Source: Micromonosporaceae bacterium
GTDB lineage: Bacteria; Actinomycetota; Actinomycetes; Mycobacteriales; Micromonosporaceae
NCBI GenBank assembly: GCA_003543035.1
Contig: DPJL01000378.1
Coordinates: forward strand, 1-13,152
Direction of reading: 5' to 3'
DNA: 13,152 nt
In this document: piece after piece, positions 1 to 6,670 of the stretch
How the letters are laid out: every line of letters starts with the position of its first letter
Position numbering within the stretch: position 1 is the first letter of the stretch
Position numbers and translations under genes: made by a program
Notes under the pieces: model-generated
Database searches by the model: none
The model's input: only the letters and a program-made list of their open reading frames with translations
Told to the model about the DNA's origin: nothing

Positions 1-1
1 G

Positions 2-979
2 ATCGGCGCCGTGGTCATCGCGGTATGGGTGCTGCCCCGCGTGGCCAGCTATCGCGATGTCGCAGCGGCGATCGCAGCTCTGTCCAGTGTGGAGATTGTG
101 AGCCTTTTCGCGCTCGGGTTCGTGACCATAGCGGTAGCCGGCTGGTCCGCCCAAGTGGCGCTACCTGGCCTTACCTGGGCGCACGGCACGCAGAGCACGT
201 TGTGTGCCAACTTTCTGACCGCGCTGGTCCCGACCGGAGCCGATCTCGCGGTGCGCTTTGCGATGTACCGGTCGTGGGGCTTCGACGCGGGCCGGGTCAC
301 CGCCGCGATCGCCATGGCCGGGCTCGGCCGCTACTTGACCCTGCTATCCCTGCCGCTCCTCGGGATGTCCGCGGTGCTGCTCGCCGGGCGCGGTGATGAG
401 CAGACCGCTCTGCGCCTGGCCTTGGGCTGCGCCGTCTTCGCGTTGCTGATAGCGGTGCCATGGCTGCTGTTGCGCCGCGAGGGATTGGCCCATCGTTTTG
501 CCGACCGTCTTGAGTGGACGGCGCAACGAATCGCCGGCCTACTGCGCAGGCCCGCTCCCGAGGGAGTCGCCGATCGGGTGCTGCAGGCGCATGGGCTGAT
601 CGTCAGCCAGGCTCGCAGCCGTGGGCTGATCGTCACCTTCAGCCAGCTGACCGCCAGCCTGGCCAATGCGGTCGTGCTGCTGGCCGCGGTGAGATTTGTG
701 GGCGTCAGCTCGGACATGTTGTCGTGGACGGAAGTGCTCTACGCCTTCGCGCTCGGCACCATCGCGGGCGTCGTCCCGCTGACCCCGGGAAACATCGGCG
801 TCACCGAGCTGATCCTGCTGGGTGTGCTGGGGCTGGGCGCTGCCAACCTGCAAGGCCCGATCCTGGCGGCCGCTTTGCTCTATCGCATCTTCACCTGGAT
901 GCTGCCGATTCCCCTTGGTATCGCTTCATTTCTTTGGTGGAGGCTCGGCCAGGTACCAAGGAAAAAGGCTCCTCAATAG
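2..979 (+). CDS. LPG-synthase transmembrane (UPF0104) family membrane protein, 5'-partial
   Basis: An integral membrane protein, 325 codons visible. The frame is open to the window edge and the first residues (IGAVVIAVWVLPRVASYRDV) already lie inside a membrane helix, so the GTG at 11 is probably not the start and a short N-terminus is missing. Hydrophobic segments recur throughout, broken by Arg-rich loops. The C-terminal third holds the family signature, PLTPGNIGVTE, followed by a helix (coding about 775-830), and the protein ends with a basic tail (GQVPRKKAPQ). The family (PF03706) includes the membrane half of lysylphosphatidylglycerol synthases, but stand-alone actinobacterial members lack the aminoacyltransferase domain, as here, and mostly have no proven substrate; several sit near cell-envelope lipid genes. 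Family assignment is fairly sure, function is not. A gap of 37 bp separates it from the following gene remnant on the same strand. Confidence 0.8.
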   Translation: MGAVVIAVWVLPRVASYRDVAAAIAALSSVEIVSLFALGFVTIAVAGWSAQVALPGLTWAHGTQSTLCANFLTALVPTGADLAVRFAMYRSWGFDAGRVTAAIAMAGLGRYLTLLSLPLLGMSAVLLAGRGDEQTALRLALGCAVFALLIAVPWLLLRREGLAHRFADRLEWTAQRIAGLLRRPAPEGVADRVLQAHGLIVSQARSRGLIVTFSQLTASLANAVVLLAAVRFVGVSSDMLSWTEVLYAFALGTIAGVVPLTPGNIGVTELILLGVLGLGAANLQGPILAAALLYRIFTWMLPIPLGIASFLWWRLGQVPRKKAPQ

Positions 980-1016
980 GCAGAAGCTATGCTGGCCCGG
1001 TGTCGGGGGTCGCGCG

Positions 1017-1169
1017 ATGACTATCTCACTCCAGCACGAGGCGCTGATGTACGCCGGGCAGCAGGGGTTCCTGGATGGCACAGTGCCCTTCATCCGCCAG
1101 GGCTTGGCCCATGACGAGCCGACGCTGGTCGTGGTCGACAGCGAGAAGATAGCGGCCCTGCAAGAGTGA
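1017..1169 (+). pseudogene. Truncated MEDS-domain regulator (N-terminal remnant)
   Basis: A 50-codon reading frame beginning ATG, with a GGGGG run 8 bases upstream that could serve as a ribosome binding site. The product (HEALMYAGQQGFLDG, then a segment ending DEPTLVVVDSEKIAALQE) matches the opening of the MEDS sensory domain, which in actinobacteria begins proteins carrying a C-terminal GHKL kinase or anti-sigma ATPase domain. Such proteins are usually around 300 residues. Here the frame stops just where the first beta-alpha unit would continue, and no frame in the next 100 bases continues the domain, so the rest appears deleted rather than frameshifted. I infer a decayed gene. A functional 50-residue peptide is possible but unsupported. 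Confidence 0.6.
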
Positions 1170-1242
1170 TAGAAATCCGACGGCGTCCAAACGCGACCGG
1201 CTAGTAGCTAAAGTCGCCACTTCTGGCGTAGCATTCTTTTTG

Positions 1243-1274
1243 ACCCCAGCAGCTCCCCCCGTGGCTGCTGGGGT
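1243..1274. terminator. Strong hairpin between converging genes
   Basis: ACCCCAGCAGC pairs perfectly with GCTGCTGGGGT (11 bp) across a 10-base loop. It begins one base beyond the stop codon of the minus-strand lipoprotein gene and lies downstream of the plus-strand remnant, so it can end transcripts from both sides. On the plus strand it is followed by TTTAA; on the minus strand the tail is A-rich, so it would act there as a U-less terminator of the kind common in actinomycetes. A weaker 5-bp hairpin (CGCCA-CTTC-TGGCG, 1215-1228), followed by TTCTTTTT, precedes it. The rest of 1170-1242 shows nothing else. Confidence 0.6.
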
Positions 1275-2060
1275 TTAACGTGCCTGAAGTGGGCACTGCG
1301 TTTCGCCAGGAAGGAGCGGCCGGAAGACCAGGAAGTAGGTGCTGTCGCCGGCTCGCCAGAGATCTCGGCTCGAGGTCGGCTCGGCTGCTCCACGTACCTT
1401 GTCGAGCTCAGGCCCGGTGACCGTGACGCATGTGCCGGCGCTGAGATCACCTAGCGGCCAATCCCTTGTCGCCGCCGACCCTTCCTGAGGCATGGCGAAG
1501 ACTGCCATCGCGGTGTAGGTGTAAGGCTCCGATCCGGCCGCGATTTCCTTACCCAGCCAGCTATCCAGGTCGGCGAGCTGCTTGGTGAAAGCTCGCAGCC
1601 GATCGCGTGCGGCGACCTGCGCGCCGGTCAGGTCGCCGGCCCCGGCGACGTTTGGCGCGATCACGTTGGTGACCTGAGGCTTGCCGTCCGAAACCAAGGT
1701 GAAGACAGTTACCGGGGCATCGGTTATCTGAGGTGTGCCAAAGTCGGTGCCTGCGCTCAGACCGGCATCGGCCGCGGCTTGCGCGACCTTGCGGACCCCG
1801 GCCAGGGTGAGCCGGCGCTGGGTGGCACGCGGGACCGCCGGCGGCTCAGCGCTTGGCGCATGGGCAACCAGCAACCCTCCGCCATAGATCGATATTCGGG
1901 GCATCTTCAGCCGGCCACCCGGCGGCAGCAGCCCGCCCAGCTCCTGCATTTGAAAGACGATTTCGTGAGTACCGGACGGAGGTGCGACAACCGGCGCGGG
2001 CGTGGACTTGCACGCGCCGGCTAGGAGCAGAACTGCTACGAGAGCGCCGAACAGGCGCAT
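1275..2060 (-). CDS. Hypothetical secreted lipoprotein
   Basis: A 261-residue protein. The start at 2060 is chosen because GGGAG lies 6 bases upstream and the protein then opens with a clean signal peptide (MRLFGALVAVLLLAGAC), giving a lipidated Cys17 after A-G-A. The same frame stays open a further 97 codons upstream, but that stretch is low-hydrophobicity and overlaps the neighbouring gene. After a Pro-rich linker (about 18-30) the mature part is a soluble domain with no motif I recognise. Two cysteines remain after the lipidated one (C211 and C256) and could form a disulfide in the C-terminal third. Residues 85-105 and 145-172 look helical and the rest mainly beta. It is tandem with the XRE gene upstream, 97 bp apart with a hairpin between, so it is probably transcribed separately. 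Role unknown: an actinobacterial lipoprotein of the outer membrane face. Confidence 0.75.
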   Translation of the reverse strand: MRLFGALVAVLLLAGACKSTPAPVVAPPSGTHEIVFQMQELGGLLPPGGRLKMPRISIYGGGLLVAHAPSAEPPAVPRATQRRLTLAGVRKVAQAAADAGLSAGTDFGTPQITDAPVTVFTLVSDGKPQVTNVIAPNVAGAGDLTGAQVAARDRLRAFTKQLADLDSWLGKEIAAGSEPYTYTAMAVFAMPQEGSAATRDWPLGDLSAGTCVTVTGPELDKVRGAAEPTSSRDLWRAGDSTYFLVFRPLLPGETQCPLQAR

Positions 2061-2095
2061 GGTGACTCCCATCCGATCTGGGACGGTGAAACCGG

Positions 2096-2114
2096 CCCGC
2101 CGGTTGCCGGCGGG
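2096..2114 (-). terminator. GC-rich hairpin after the XRE gene
   Basis: An 8-bp perfect stem (CCCGCCGG / CCGGCGGG) with a TTG loop lies between the stop codon of the XRE regulator and the start of the lipoprotein gene, both on the minus strand. Two further G-C pairs form past one bulged base. On the minus strand it is followed by CCGGTTTCACC, a weak T run. It probably separates the two transcription units. It could equally be a hairpin in the lipoprotein leader. Confidence 0.4.
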
Positions 2115-2157
2115 GCCAGGGCATCCAATTAGGACCGTTGCAGGATGTATCGGCGTG

Positions 2158-2997
2158 TTAGCGGGTATGTGGTACCTTCCCGGGCTCGCGCAGGCGACAG
2201 AGTGCTTGCTGGGCAAGCGATCCGGGCGCCGCGGTGTAAATGACCAAGCGCTGGTCGCGATCCGGGATGTCCAGCACCTGACACAGCAGATCGATCTCAC
2301 CGAGCTCCGGATGCTGGATGACCTTGCGTTGATCGCGGCGCACCTCGACATCGTGCGCGGCCCAGATCTCCATGAACTCAGGGCTCAAAGCTGTCATCTC
2401 GGCGACCAGCTCACGGATGCCCTTGTCGTCGGGATAGCGGGCTGCCGCGGCTCGCAGGTCGGCGACCGCGCCGCGCGCGAACCGGCCTTTCTCCTCGTCG
2501 CACAGGTGCTCATTGAGGTCACCCGCACTGAAGATCCACCGGATCAGATTGCGGTTGTTCGCGGGCAGCTCGTCGATGTCGCCGAAGATGGCGCGGCACA
2601 TGTCGTTCCACGCCAACATGTCGTATTTGGCGTCCAGCACGTAGGCGGGGGTGCCGTCCAACCCCTGAAGCAGATGCAGCACGCCCTCGGGAACATCGCG
2701 CCGCGGCCCGCGCGCCGGGGCAGGCGTCTGCCCGGCCAGGTGGAAGAGGTGCGCCCGCTCGTCGGCGGTCAGCATCAGCGCCCGCCCGAGCGCATTGAGG
2801 ATCTGCCGTGAGGGATGCGGGCCGCGAGCCTGCTCAAGGCGGATGTAGTAGTCCACCGACATGCCGGCCAGCTGAGCCACCTCTTCGCGGCGCAGACCCG
2901 GCGTCCGGCGGCGGGCGTTGTCGGGCAGGCCGACCTCGAGCGGGCGGATCCGGGCACGCCGGGATCTGAGGAAGTCGGCGAGCTCCGGGCGGTTCAT
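2158..2997 (-). CDS. XRE-family regulator with MmyB-like ligand-binding domain
   Basis: A 279-residue transcription factor. The N-terminal helix-turn-helix (about 5-90) carries the family pattern: ADFLRSRRARIRP, TPGLRREEVAQLAGMSVDYY, the recognition-helix region, then RLEQARGPHPS. Residues 105-270 form the MmyB-type sensor domain, a PAS-like fold that in the solved member binds a fatty-acid-like ligand; its features are visible as PAYVLDAKYDMLAWN, then RNLIRWIFSA and FARGAVADLRAAAARYPDD. Members of this family commonly sit divergently beside a short-chain dehydrogenase, exactly as here, and are thought to control it and themselves. An in-frame ATG at 3009 would add four residues, but its only purine-rich upstream sequence abuts the codon. 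Neither start has an ideal ribosome binding site. Identity of the family is secure; the ligand and targets are inferred. Confidence 0.88.
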   Translation of the reverse strand: MNRPELADFLRSRRARIRPLEVGLPDNARRRTPGLRREEVAQLAGMSVDYYIRLEQARGPHPSRQILNALGRALMLTADERAHLFHLAGQTPAPARGPRRDVPEGVLHLLQGLDGTPAYVLDAKYDMLAWNDMCRAIFGDIDELPANNRNLIRWIFSAGDLNEHLCDEEKGRFARGAVADLRAAAARYPDDKGIRELVAEMTALSPEFMEIWAAHDVEVRRDQRKVIQHPELGEIDLLCQVLDIPDRDQRLVIYTAAPGSLAQQALCRLREPGKVPHTR

Positions 2998-3098
2998 ATC
3001 GGCAAGCATCCCCGAAGATGCAGCGATTTGGGAGGGATCGGCAGTCCCATGATGAGGCGTGCCTCCCCGCCCGCCTTTCGCCGCAGCATCGTGGGGGC
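2998..3098. promoter_or_regulatory. Divergent control region, XRE regulator / dehydrogenase
   Basis: About 100 bp separates the two divergent genes, so both promoters and any shared operator must lie here. Two perfect short inverted repeats are visible: GCATC-N6-GATGC (3006-3021, next to the regulator start) and GAGGC-GT-GCCTC (3054-3065, nearer the dehydrogenase). Either could be the site for the MmyB-type dimer. I could not pick a convincing -35/-10 pair in either direction. Confidence 0.4.
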
Positions 3099-3803
3099 AT
3101 GACAAAGATTGCATTGGTGACTGGGGCCAACAAGGGAATCGGCTTCGAGACGGCCCGGTTGCTCGCTGAGCAGGGCCACACCGTCCTGATTGGAGCCCGG
3201 GATGAGCAGCGCGGAAAGGCCGCTGCCGAAAGGCTCAACGCGAGGTTCGTGCGGCTTGATGTCACCGACGCGGCATCCATCTCGGCGGCCGCAAAAGAGA
3301 TTGACCAGGATTTGGGGGTACTGGACATCCTCGTCAACAACGCGGGAATCGGTATCTGGGACGGACCGCCGAGTCAATCCTCGCTGGACGCACTGCGGAA
3401 CACCTTCGAGACCAACCTCTTCGGTGTCGTCGCGGTCACCAATGCGTTGTTGCCATTGCTACGTCGCTCCGAGGCGGGCCGGATCGTCAATGTCTCCAGC
3501 GATGTCGGGTCGATCGCTCTCGTGACCGACCCGGAGAACCCGCTGTATCAGCTCAACGCCGTGGCCTATCCGGCCTCCAAGGCGGCTCTGAACATGGCGA
3601 CTATGCAATATGCCAAGGAGCTGCTCGACACCATGATAAAGGTAAACGCGGTCAGCCCCGGCTATTGCGCGACGGACCTCAACAACCACATGGGATATCG
3701 GACCGCAGAGCAGGGCGCGATGATCGCGGTGCAGATGGCGATGCTGGGTCCCGATGGTCCAACGGGCACCTTCCTGGATGACACCGGCAATCTCCCGTGG
3801 TGA
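3099..3803 (+). CDS. Short-chain dehydrogenase/reductase, NAD(P)-dependent
   Basis: A 234-residue classical SDR. The cofactor motif TGANKGIG spans residues 8-15, NNAG is at 80-83, the catalytic serine is among S133/S134 (NVSSDVG), and the Y157-x3-K161 pair lies in AYPASKAAL; N106 (FETNLFG) completes the tetrad. Position 33 onward reads GARDEQRG, with a basic residue after the second strand that favours NADP(H). The SPGYCATDLNNH segment is typical of carbonyl-reductase-like SDRs, which reduce small carbonyls. It may detoxify or modify the compound sensed by the divergent MmyB-type regulator; the true substrate is not readable. The start is the ATG behind GTGGGGGC; the G run is too close for a standard ribosome binding site, but nothing better exists in frame after the stop upstream. 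It converges on the TrmO gene with a 3-bp gap. Confidence 0.88.
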   Translation: MTKIALVTGANKGIGFETARLLAEQGHTVLIGARDEQRGKAAAERLNARFVRLDVTDAASISAAAKEIDQDLGVLDILVNNAGIGIWDGPPSQSSLDALRNTFETNLFGVVAVTNALLPLLRRSEAGRIVNVSSDVGSIALVTDPENPLYQLNAVAYPASKAALNMATMQYAKELLDTMIKVNAVSPGYCATDLNNHMGYRTAEQGAMIAVQMAMLGPDGPTGTFLDDTGNLPW

Positions 3804-3806
3804 TGC

Positions 3807-4220
3807 TCAACGCTCACCCACCGCACCGAGCACCGGCTTGATGTCGACAACGGGCGTGCCGTCCAGTGCCTCGAGATTGCGCACCCGCATCCGGGTGCCT
3901 TCAATCGCGAGGATCGTCACCCGGTGCAGCCCAACGGGATTGGGCCGATCTGGCGAACGGGTGCTGAAGACACCTAGCGGTGGCCGGGTGAGATCTCCGC
4001 GGGGGTGAACGACCAGCACGTCACGACTCGCACGGTCGAGCCACGTCAGCACCATGACCTCGGCTCCGGCGTGAAGGTCGCGAAGCCCCTCGGCGACGTT
4101 TTGTTCAAACACGATCCAGGCGTCGGGAGATCCCTCATCGCCCTGTTTGGGAGCCGTGGCTCGGTCCACCAACTCGGATTCCACCCATCCGATCGGCCGC
4201 ACAACATAGGGACCACTCAT
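3807..4220 (-). CDS. trmO: tRNA (N6-threonylcarbamoyladenosine-37)-N6-methyltransferase TrmO (TsaA/YaeB family)
   Basis: A 137-residue SAM-dependent enzyme of the beta-barrel TrmO class, which adds a methyl group to t6A37 in tRNA-Thr and so tunes decoding of ACY codons. The signature is clear: an opening strand VVRPIGWVES, then the core GVFSTRSPDRPNPVGLHRV (residues 83-101) containing the SAM-binding loop, and LEALDGTPVVDIKP (116-129). The E. coli protein is about 235 residues; this one has only the catalytic TsaA domain and lacks the C-terminal extension, a common short form in actinobacteria and archaea. Substrate specificity of short forms is less well established, so the exact modification is inferred. 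The start at 4220 is the only ATG before the conserved first strand; upstream in-frame residues look like promoter DNA. No good ribosome binding site is visible, so the message may be nearly leaderless. Confidence 0.85.
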   Translation of the reverse strand: MSGPYVVRPIGWVESELVDRATAPKQGDEGSPDAWIVFEQNVAEGLRDLHAGAEVMVLTWLDRASRDVLVVHPRGDLTRPPLGVFSTRSPDRPNPVGLHRVTILAIEGTRMRVRNLEALDGTPVVDIKPVLGAVGER

Positions 4221-4297
4221 CTGAACATGGTCCCAGACTCGACAACTTGATGAACCTCTAACACACACCGGGCTTGTGCGGCGCGTAGTTTGACGGT
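4221..4297. promoter_or_regulatory. Divergent control region, trmO / first TAXI protein
   Basis: A 77-bp spacer that must hold both promoters. TAGTTT (4286-4291) fits a TANNNT -10 box and ends 6 bases before the GTG at 4298, as expected for a leaderless transcript, though I see no matching -35. GTTTGAC (4288-4294) and ACTTGAT (4245-4251) are the reverse complements of GTCAAAC and ATCAAGT, both of which also occur upstream of the TRAP permease. CACACC (4264-4269) and GGTGTG (4295-4300) form a long-spaced inverted repeat. Confidence 0.35.
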
Positions 4298-5275
4298 GTG
4301 AGGCCCCTGCGCATGAACTGGATCATCGCCGTGACGGCAGTCCTGGTGTCGTTGGCGGTGGCGGGGGCCGCGGCAGTCGCCCTCCGGGACCCACCGCCGG
4401 GGCTGTCGCGGCTGGTGATCGCCACCGGCGGAGTGGGCGGGGTGTATTTCAACTATGGGCAGGGGATCGCCAACGCGGCCCGGGCCGCCTACCCCGACGC
4501 GACTGCCATCACCGTGCGAGAGACCGCCGCGTCGGTGGCCAACCTCGGCCTGATCGCTGAGGGACAGGCCGATGTGGGCTTCACCCTGGCCGACTCCGCC
4601 GCACTGGCAGTCCGCGGGGAGGCGCCTTTTGTTGGCCCGCAACCGATTACGGCGCTGGCCCGGCTCTACGACAACTACACCCAGTTGGTGGTGCGAGCGC
4701 AGTCGCCCGTGGCCGAGCTCGAGGATCTCAAGGGCAAGCCGGTGTCGACCGGCGCACCGGACTCCGGGACGGAGCTGGTCGCGGCCCGTCTGCTCGGTCT
4801 CGTGGGCCTGCAACCGGATCGTGATGTGACGAGGCACCGGCTGGACCTCGCCGAGTCGGTCCGCGCTCTGGAGGACGGGCGTATAGCGGCGTTCTTCTTC
4901 TCCGGTGGCCTGCCGACCGCGGCGATCGCCGATCTGGCCCGGCGCACGCCCATTCGCCTGGTCAACCTCGGCCGGTTCGTGACCGCGATGCGCGCCAAAT
5001 ACGGCGAGTTCTACAGCGAGCTGCCTGTCCCGGCATTCGTCTACGGCCTGGTTGCGGACGTGGCGACGGTCGGGGTGCCCAATTATCTGGTGGTCTCGTC
5101 CCGGATGCCGGAAGCCGAGGCGTATGCGTTGACCCGGCTGCTCTTCGAAGCCAAAGCCACGCTCGTGGCGGCACATCCGGAGGCACGGCGGCTCAATCGC
5201 CGTGCGGCCATCTCCACCTATCCCGTTCCGTTACACCCGGGTGCGGCTCGCTACTACCGCGAGGTCAAGCCTTGA
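4298..5275 (+). CDS. TAXI-family solute-binding protein, membrane-anchored paralogue
   Basis: A 325-residue extracytoplasmic solute receptor of the TAXI class of TRAP transporters; studied members bind glutamate, glutamine, pyroglutamate or 2-oxoglutarate. Family blocks: VIATGGVGGVYFNYG (40-54), GFTLADS (94-100), QPITALARLYDNYTQLVV (115-132), STGAPDSGTE (150-159), FFSGGLPTAAI (200-210), VGVPNYLVVS (258-267) and LHPGAARYY (312-320). A basic N-terminus and one helix (about 8-28) precede the domain. There is no cysteine anywhere in the protein, so it cannot be lipidated; the helix most likely stays as an anchor. The GTG start keeps two arginines before the helix; the ATG at 4313 (GAGG 9 bases upstream) is the alternative. 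It is not linked to a permease but runs into the histidine kinase gene, overlapping by 11 bp. A role as ligand-presenting co-sensor is my inference; a second receptor for the same permease is the other option. Confidence 0.87.
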   Translation: MRPLRMNWIIAVTAVLVSLAVAGAAAVALRDPPPGLSRLVIATGGVGGVYFNYGQGIANAARAAYPDATAITVRETAASVANLGLIAEGQADVGFTLADSAALAVRGEAPFVGPQPITALARLYDNYTQLVVRAQSPVAELEDLKGKPVSTGAPDSGTELVAARLLGLVGLQPDRDVTRHRLDLAESVRALEDGRIAAFFFSGGLPTAAIADLARRTPIRLVNLGRFVTAMRAKYGEFYSELPVPAFVYGLVADVATVGVPNYLVVSSRMPEAEAYALTRLLFEAKATLVAAHPEARRLNRRAAISTYPVPLHPGAARYYREVKP

Positions 5276-5280
5276 CCTCG
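5260..5280. terminator. 21-bp perfect palindrome holding both stop codons
   Basis: Ten bases on each side of C5270 are perfectly complementary; the core is GTCAAGCCTTGAC (5264-5276). The TGA of the TAXI protein gene (5273-5275) and the TGA of the kinase gene (5265-5267) lie in opposite arms, so both proteins end V-K-x. As RNA it would fold as about 8 bp with a 5-base loop in either direction and could be a bidirectional terminator without U tract. Its core also resembles the palindrome at 7490-7502, so a DNA-binding role is possible. Confidence 0.5.
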
Positions 5281-6668
5281 GGATCATCGGCGAGCACCGC
5301 GGGCAGCTGAAGCTCGGCCCGCAGACCGTGCGGGTCGGCCGGGCGCAGCTCCAGCCGGCCGCCGAAGCCGGTCGCCAGGGTGGCCGCAATGGCAAGGCCC
5401 AGACCCGAGCCGGGTTTGTTCTGGTCGGCCGGCGAGCGCCAAAACGGCTCAGCTGCCTCCGCCAGATGATCATCGGCGAGCCCCGGCCCGTCGTCCACGA
5501 CCTCAACCCGCACACCCGCCGCATGCGGTGCCACGTGGACCACGACCGAGGCACCACGCCCGGAGAACTTGATCGAGTTGTCGATCAGCGCGTCCAGGAT
5601 CTGGTCCAGGGCACCAGGCTCTCCTCGGCTTGGTGCTGACACCGCGCCCGTCCGTTCAATGTGGACTCCCGCTTTTTGCGCGACCGGTAACCACGCCTCC
5701 ACCCGGTCGTCCGCGATCTCGGCGGCGTCGATGACCTCGCCACCCCCGGTCCGCGCCGACATCGACTCGGCCTGGGCAACGGCAAGCAGGCCGTCGCAGA
5801 TATCGGCCAACCTGTCGACATCATTTAGCACCCGCGCGTGCTCTTGCGAGGCACCGGGAGCGATCTGGTCCGCGAGATTCTCGACGCGAAGTCGTAGAGC
5901 GGTCAGCGGATTGCGCAACTGGTGGCTGGCGTAGAAGACGAACCTGCGCTGTTTGGAAAGCAGGCCGGCAATGGTGTCGGCCATCGCGTTGAAAGCGAGA
6001 CCGAGGCGCCGCAACTCCGGTGGGCCGTCGTCGCCTTGCACTCGCGCGGCCAGGCGTCCTTCGGCGATGGCGTGCGCGGCGGCGTCCAAGTCGGACACCG
6101 GGCGCAGCATCCACCCGGTCAGCGGCCACGCCGCGAAACCCGCCAGTGCCAGGCCGGCGAGCGCGATGAGGAGGAGGATGCCCCATCCGCGCAGGGTCGA
6201 GGCGCGCAGCCGATCGGTGGGGGAGATGGTGATCGCCGCGCCGGTGATCTCCCCTCCGCTGCCCACCGGCTCGGCGATGACCAGCGGATGGCTCTGCCAC
6301 GGCCACACGACACGGTCCAGGCCGAGCCGCTCGCCGGCGAGCGCGGCGGACAGCGCCAGATTGATGTCCGGCTCGTTGGTGCGAAAGTCCACAATGGACG
6401 ATGCCACCACATCGCCGGCCCGGTTGACGACGGCCGCGTCGGTGCCGTAGAGCGAGTGGTACACATCGAATTCGGCCTGCAGCGCGACCGACTGCCCGGT
6501 CCGCAGGGTCGGCTCGGCGAGGCTGGCAAACCGTGCCGTGTCACTTTGCCGGTCGATGTAAACGGACTGGGTCTGCCGGGCGGCCTCGCTGATCGCCACG
6601 GGCACCGCCAGGGCCGCGATGGTGGCCGCGACCAGCGACACGTAGATGATCAGAAGCCGCTTGCGCAC
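5265..6668 (-). CDS. Sensor histidine kinase, OmpR-partner type, HAMP-containing
   Basis: A 467-residue membrane kinase. Helix 1 is about 5-27, an extracytoplasmic sensor of roughly 130 residues follows (30-158), helix 2 is about 162-185, then HAMP (about 185-237, with the DLDAAAHAIAEGRL pattern). HisKA carries FYASHQLRNPLTAL with phospho-acceptor H249. The ATPase domain shows N364 (DALIDNSIKFSG), VDDGPGL (391-397), the F box FWRSP (409-413) and GSGLGLAI (420-427). All catalytic residues are present. The GTG at 6668 lies 2 bp after the regulator stop, so the pair is translationally coupled; the frame extends 66 codons further into the regulator gene, but that part is Arg/Pro-rich and not kinase-like. 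The sensor segment has no family I can name. Its 3' end overlaps the convergent TAXI receptor, a plausible partner for the sensor domain. Confidence 0.92.
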   Translation of the reverse strand: MRKRLLIIYVSLVAATIAALAVPVAISEAARQTQSVYIDRQSDTARFASLAEPTLRTGQSVALQAEFDVYHSLYGTDAAVVNRAGDVVASSIVDFRTNEPDINLALSAALAGERLGLDRVVWPWQSHPLVIAEPVGSGGEITGAAITISPTDRLRASTLRGWGILLLIALAGLALAGFAAWPLTGWMLRPVSDLDAAAHAIAEGRLAARVQGDDGPPELRRLGLAFNAMADTIAGLLSKQRRFVFYASHQLRNPLTALRLRVENLADQIAPGASQEHARVLNDVDRLADICDGLLAVAQAESMSARTGGGEVIDAAEIADDRVEAWLPVAQKAGVHIERTGAVSAPSRGEPGALDQILDALIDNSIKFSGRGASVVVHVAPHAAGVRVEVVDDGPGLADDHLAEAAEPFWRSPADQNKPGSGLGLAIAATLATGFGGRLELRPADPHGLRAELQLPAVLADDPEVKA

Positions 6669-6670
6669 GC

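Noticed and set aside
1170..1274. Possible tRNA or small RNA in the spacer
   Set aside because: The hairpins do not form a cloverleaf and no T-loop sequence is present; a terminator explains the strong stem.
2061..2351. N-terminal extension of the lipoprotein to 358 residues
   Set aside because: Would bury the signal peptide and lipobox in the interior and overlap the XRE gene; GGGAG before 2060 supports the short form.
2002..2811. Plus-strand 269-codon frame across the lipoprotein and XRE genes
   Set aside because: Spans two well-supported minus-strand genes and the spacer between them; composition is that of a shadow frame.
4217..5176. Long minus-strand open frame (319 codons) opposite the first TAXI gene
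   Set aside because: His/Arg/Gln-rich, no domain, mirrors the third-base GC bias of the TAXI gene; high-GC DNA leaves such frames open by chance.
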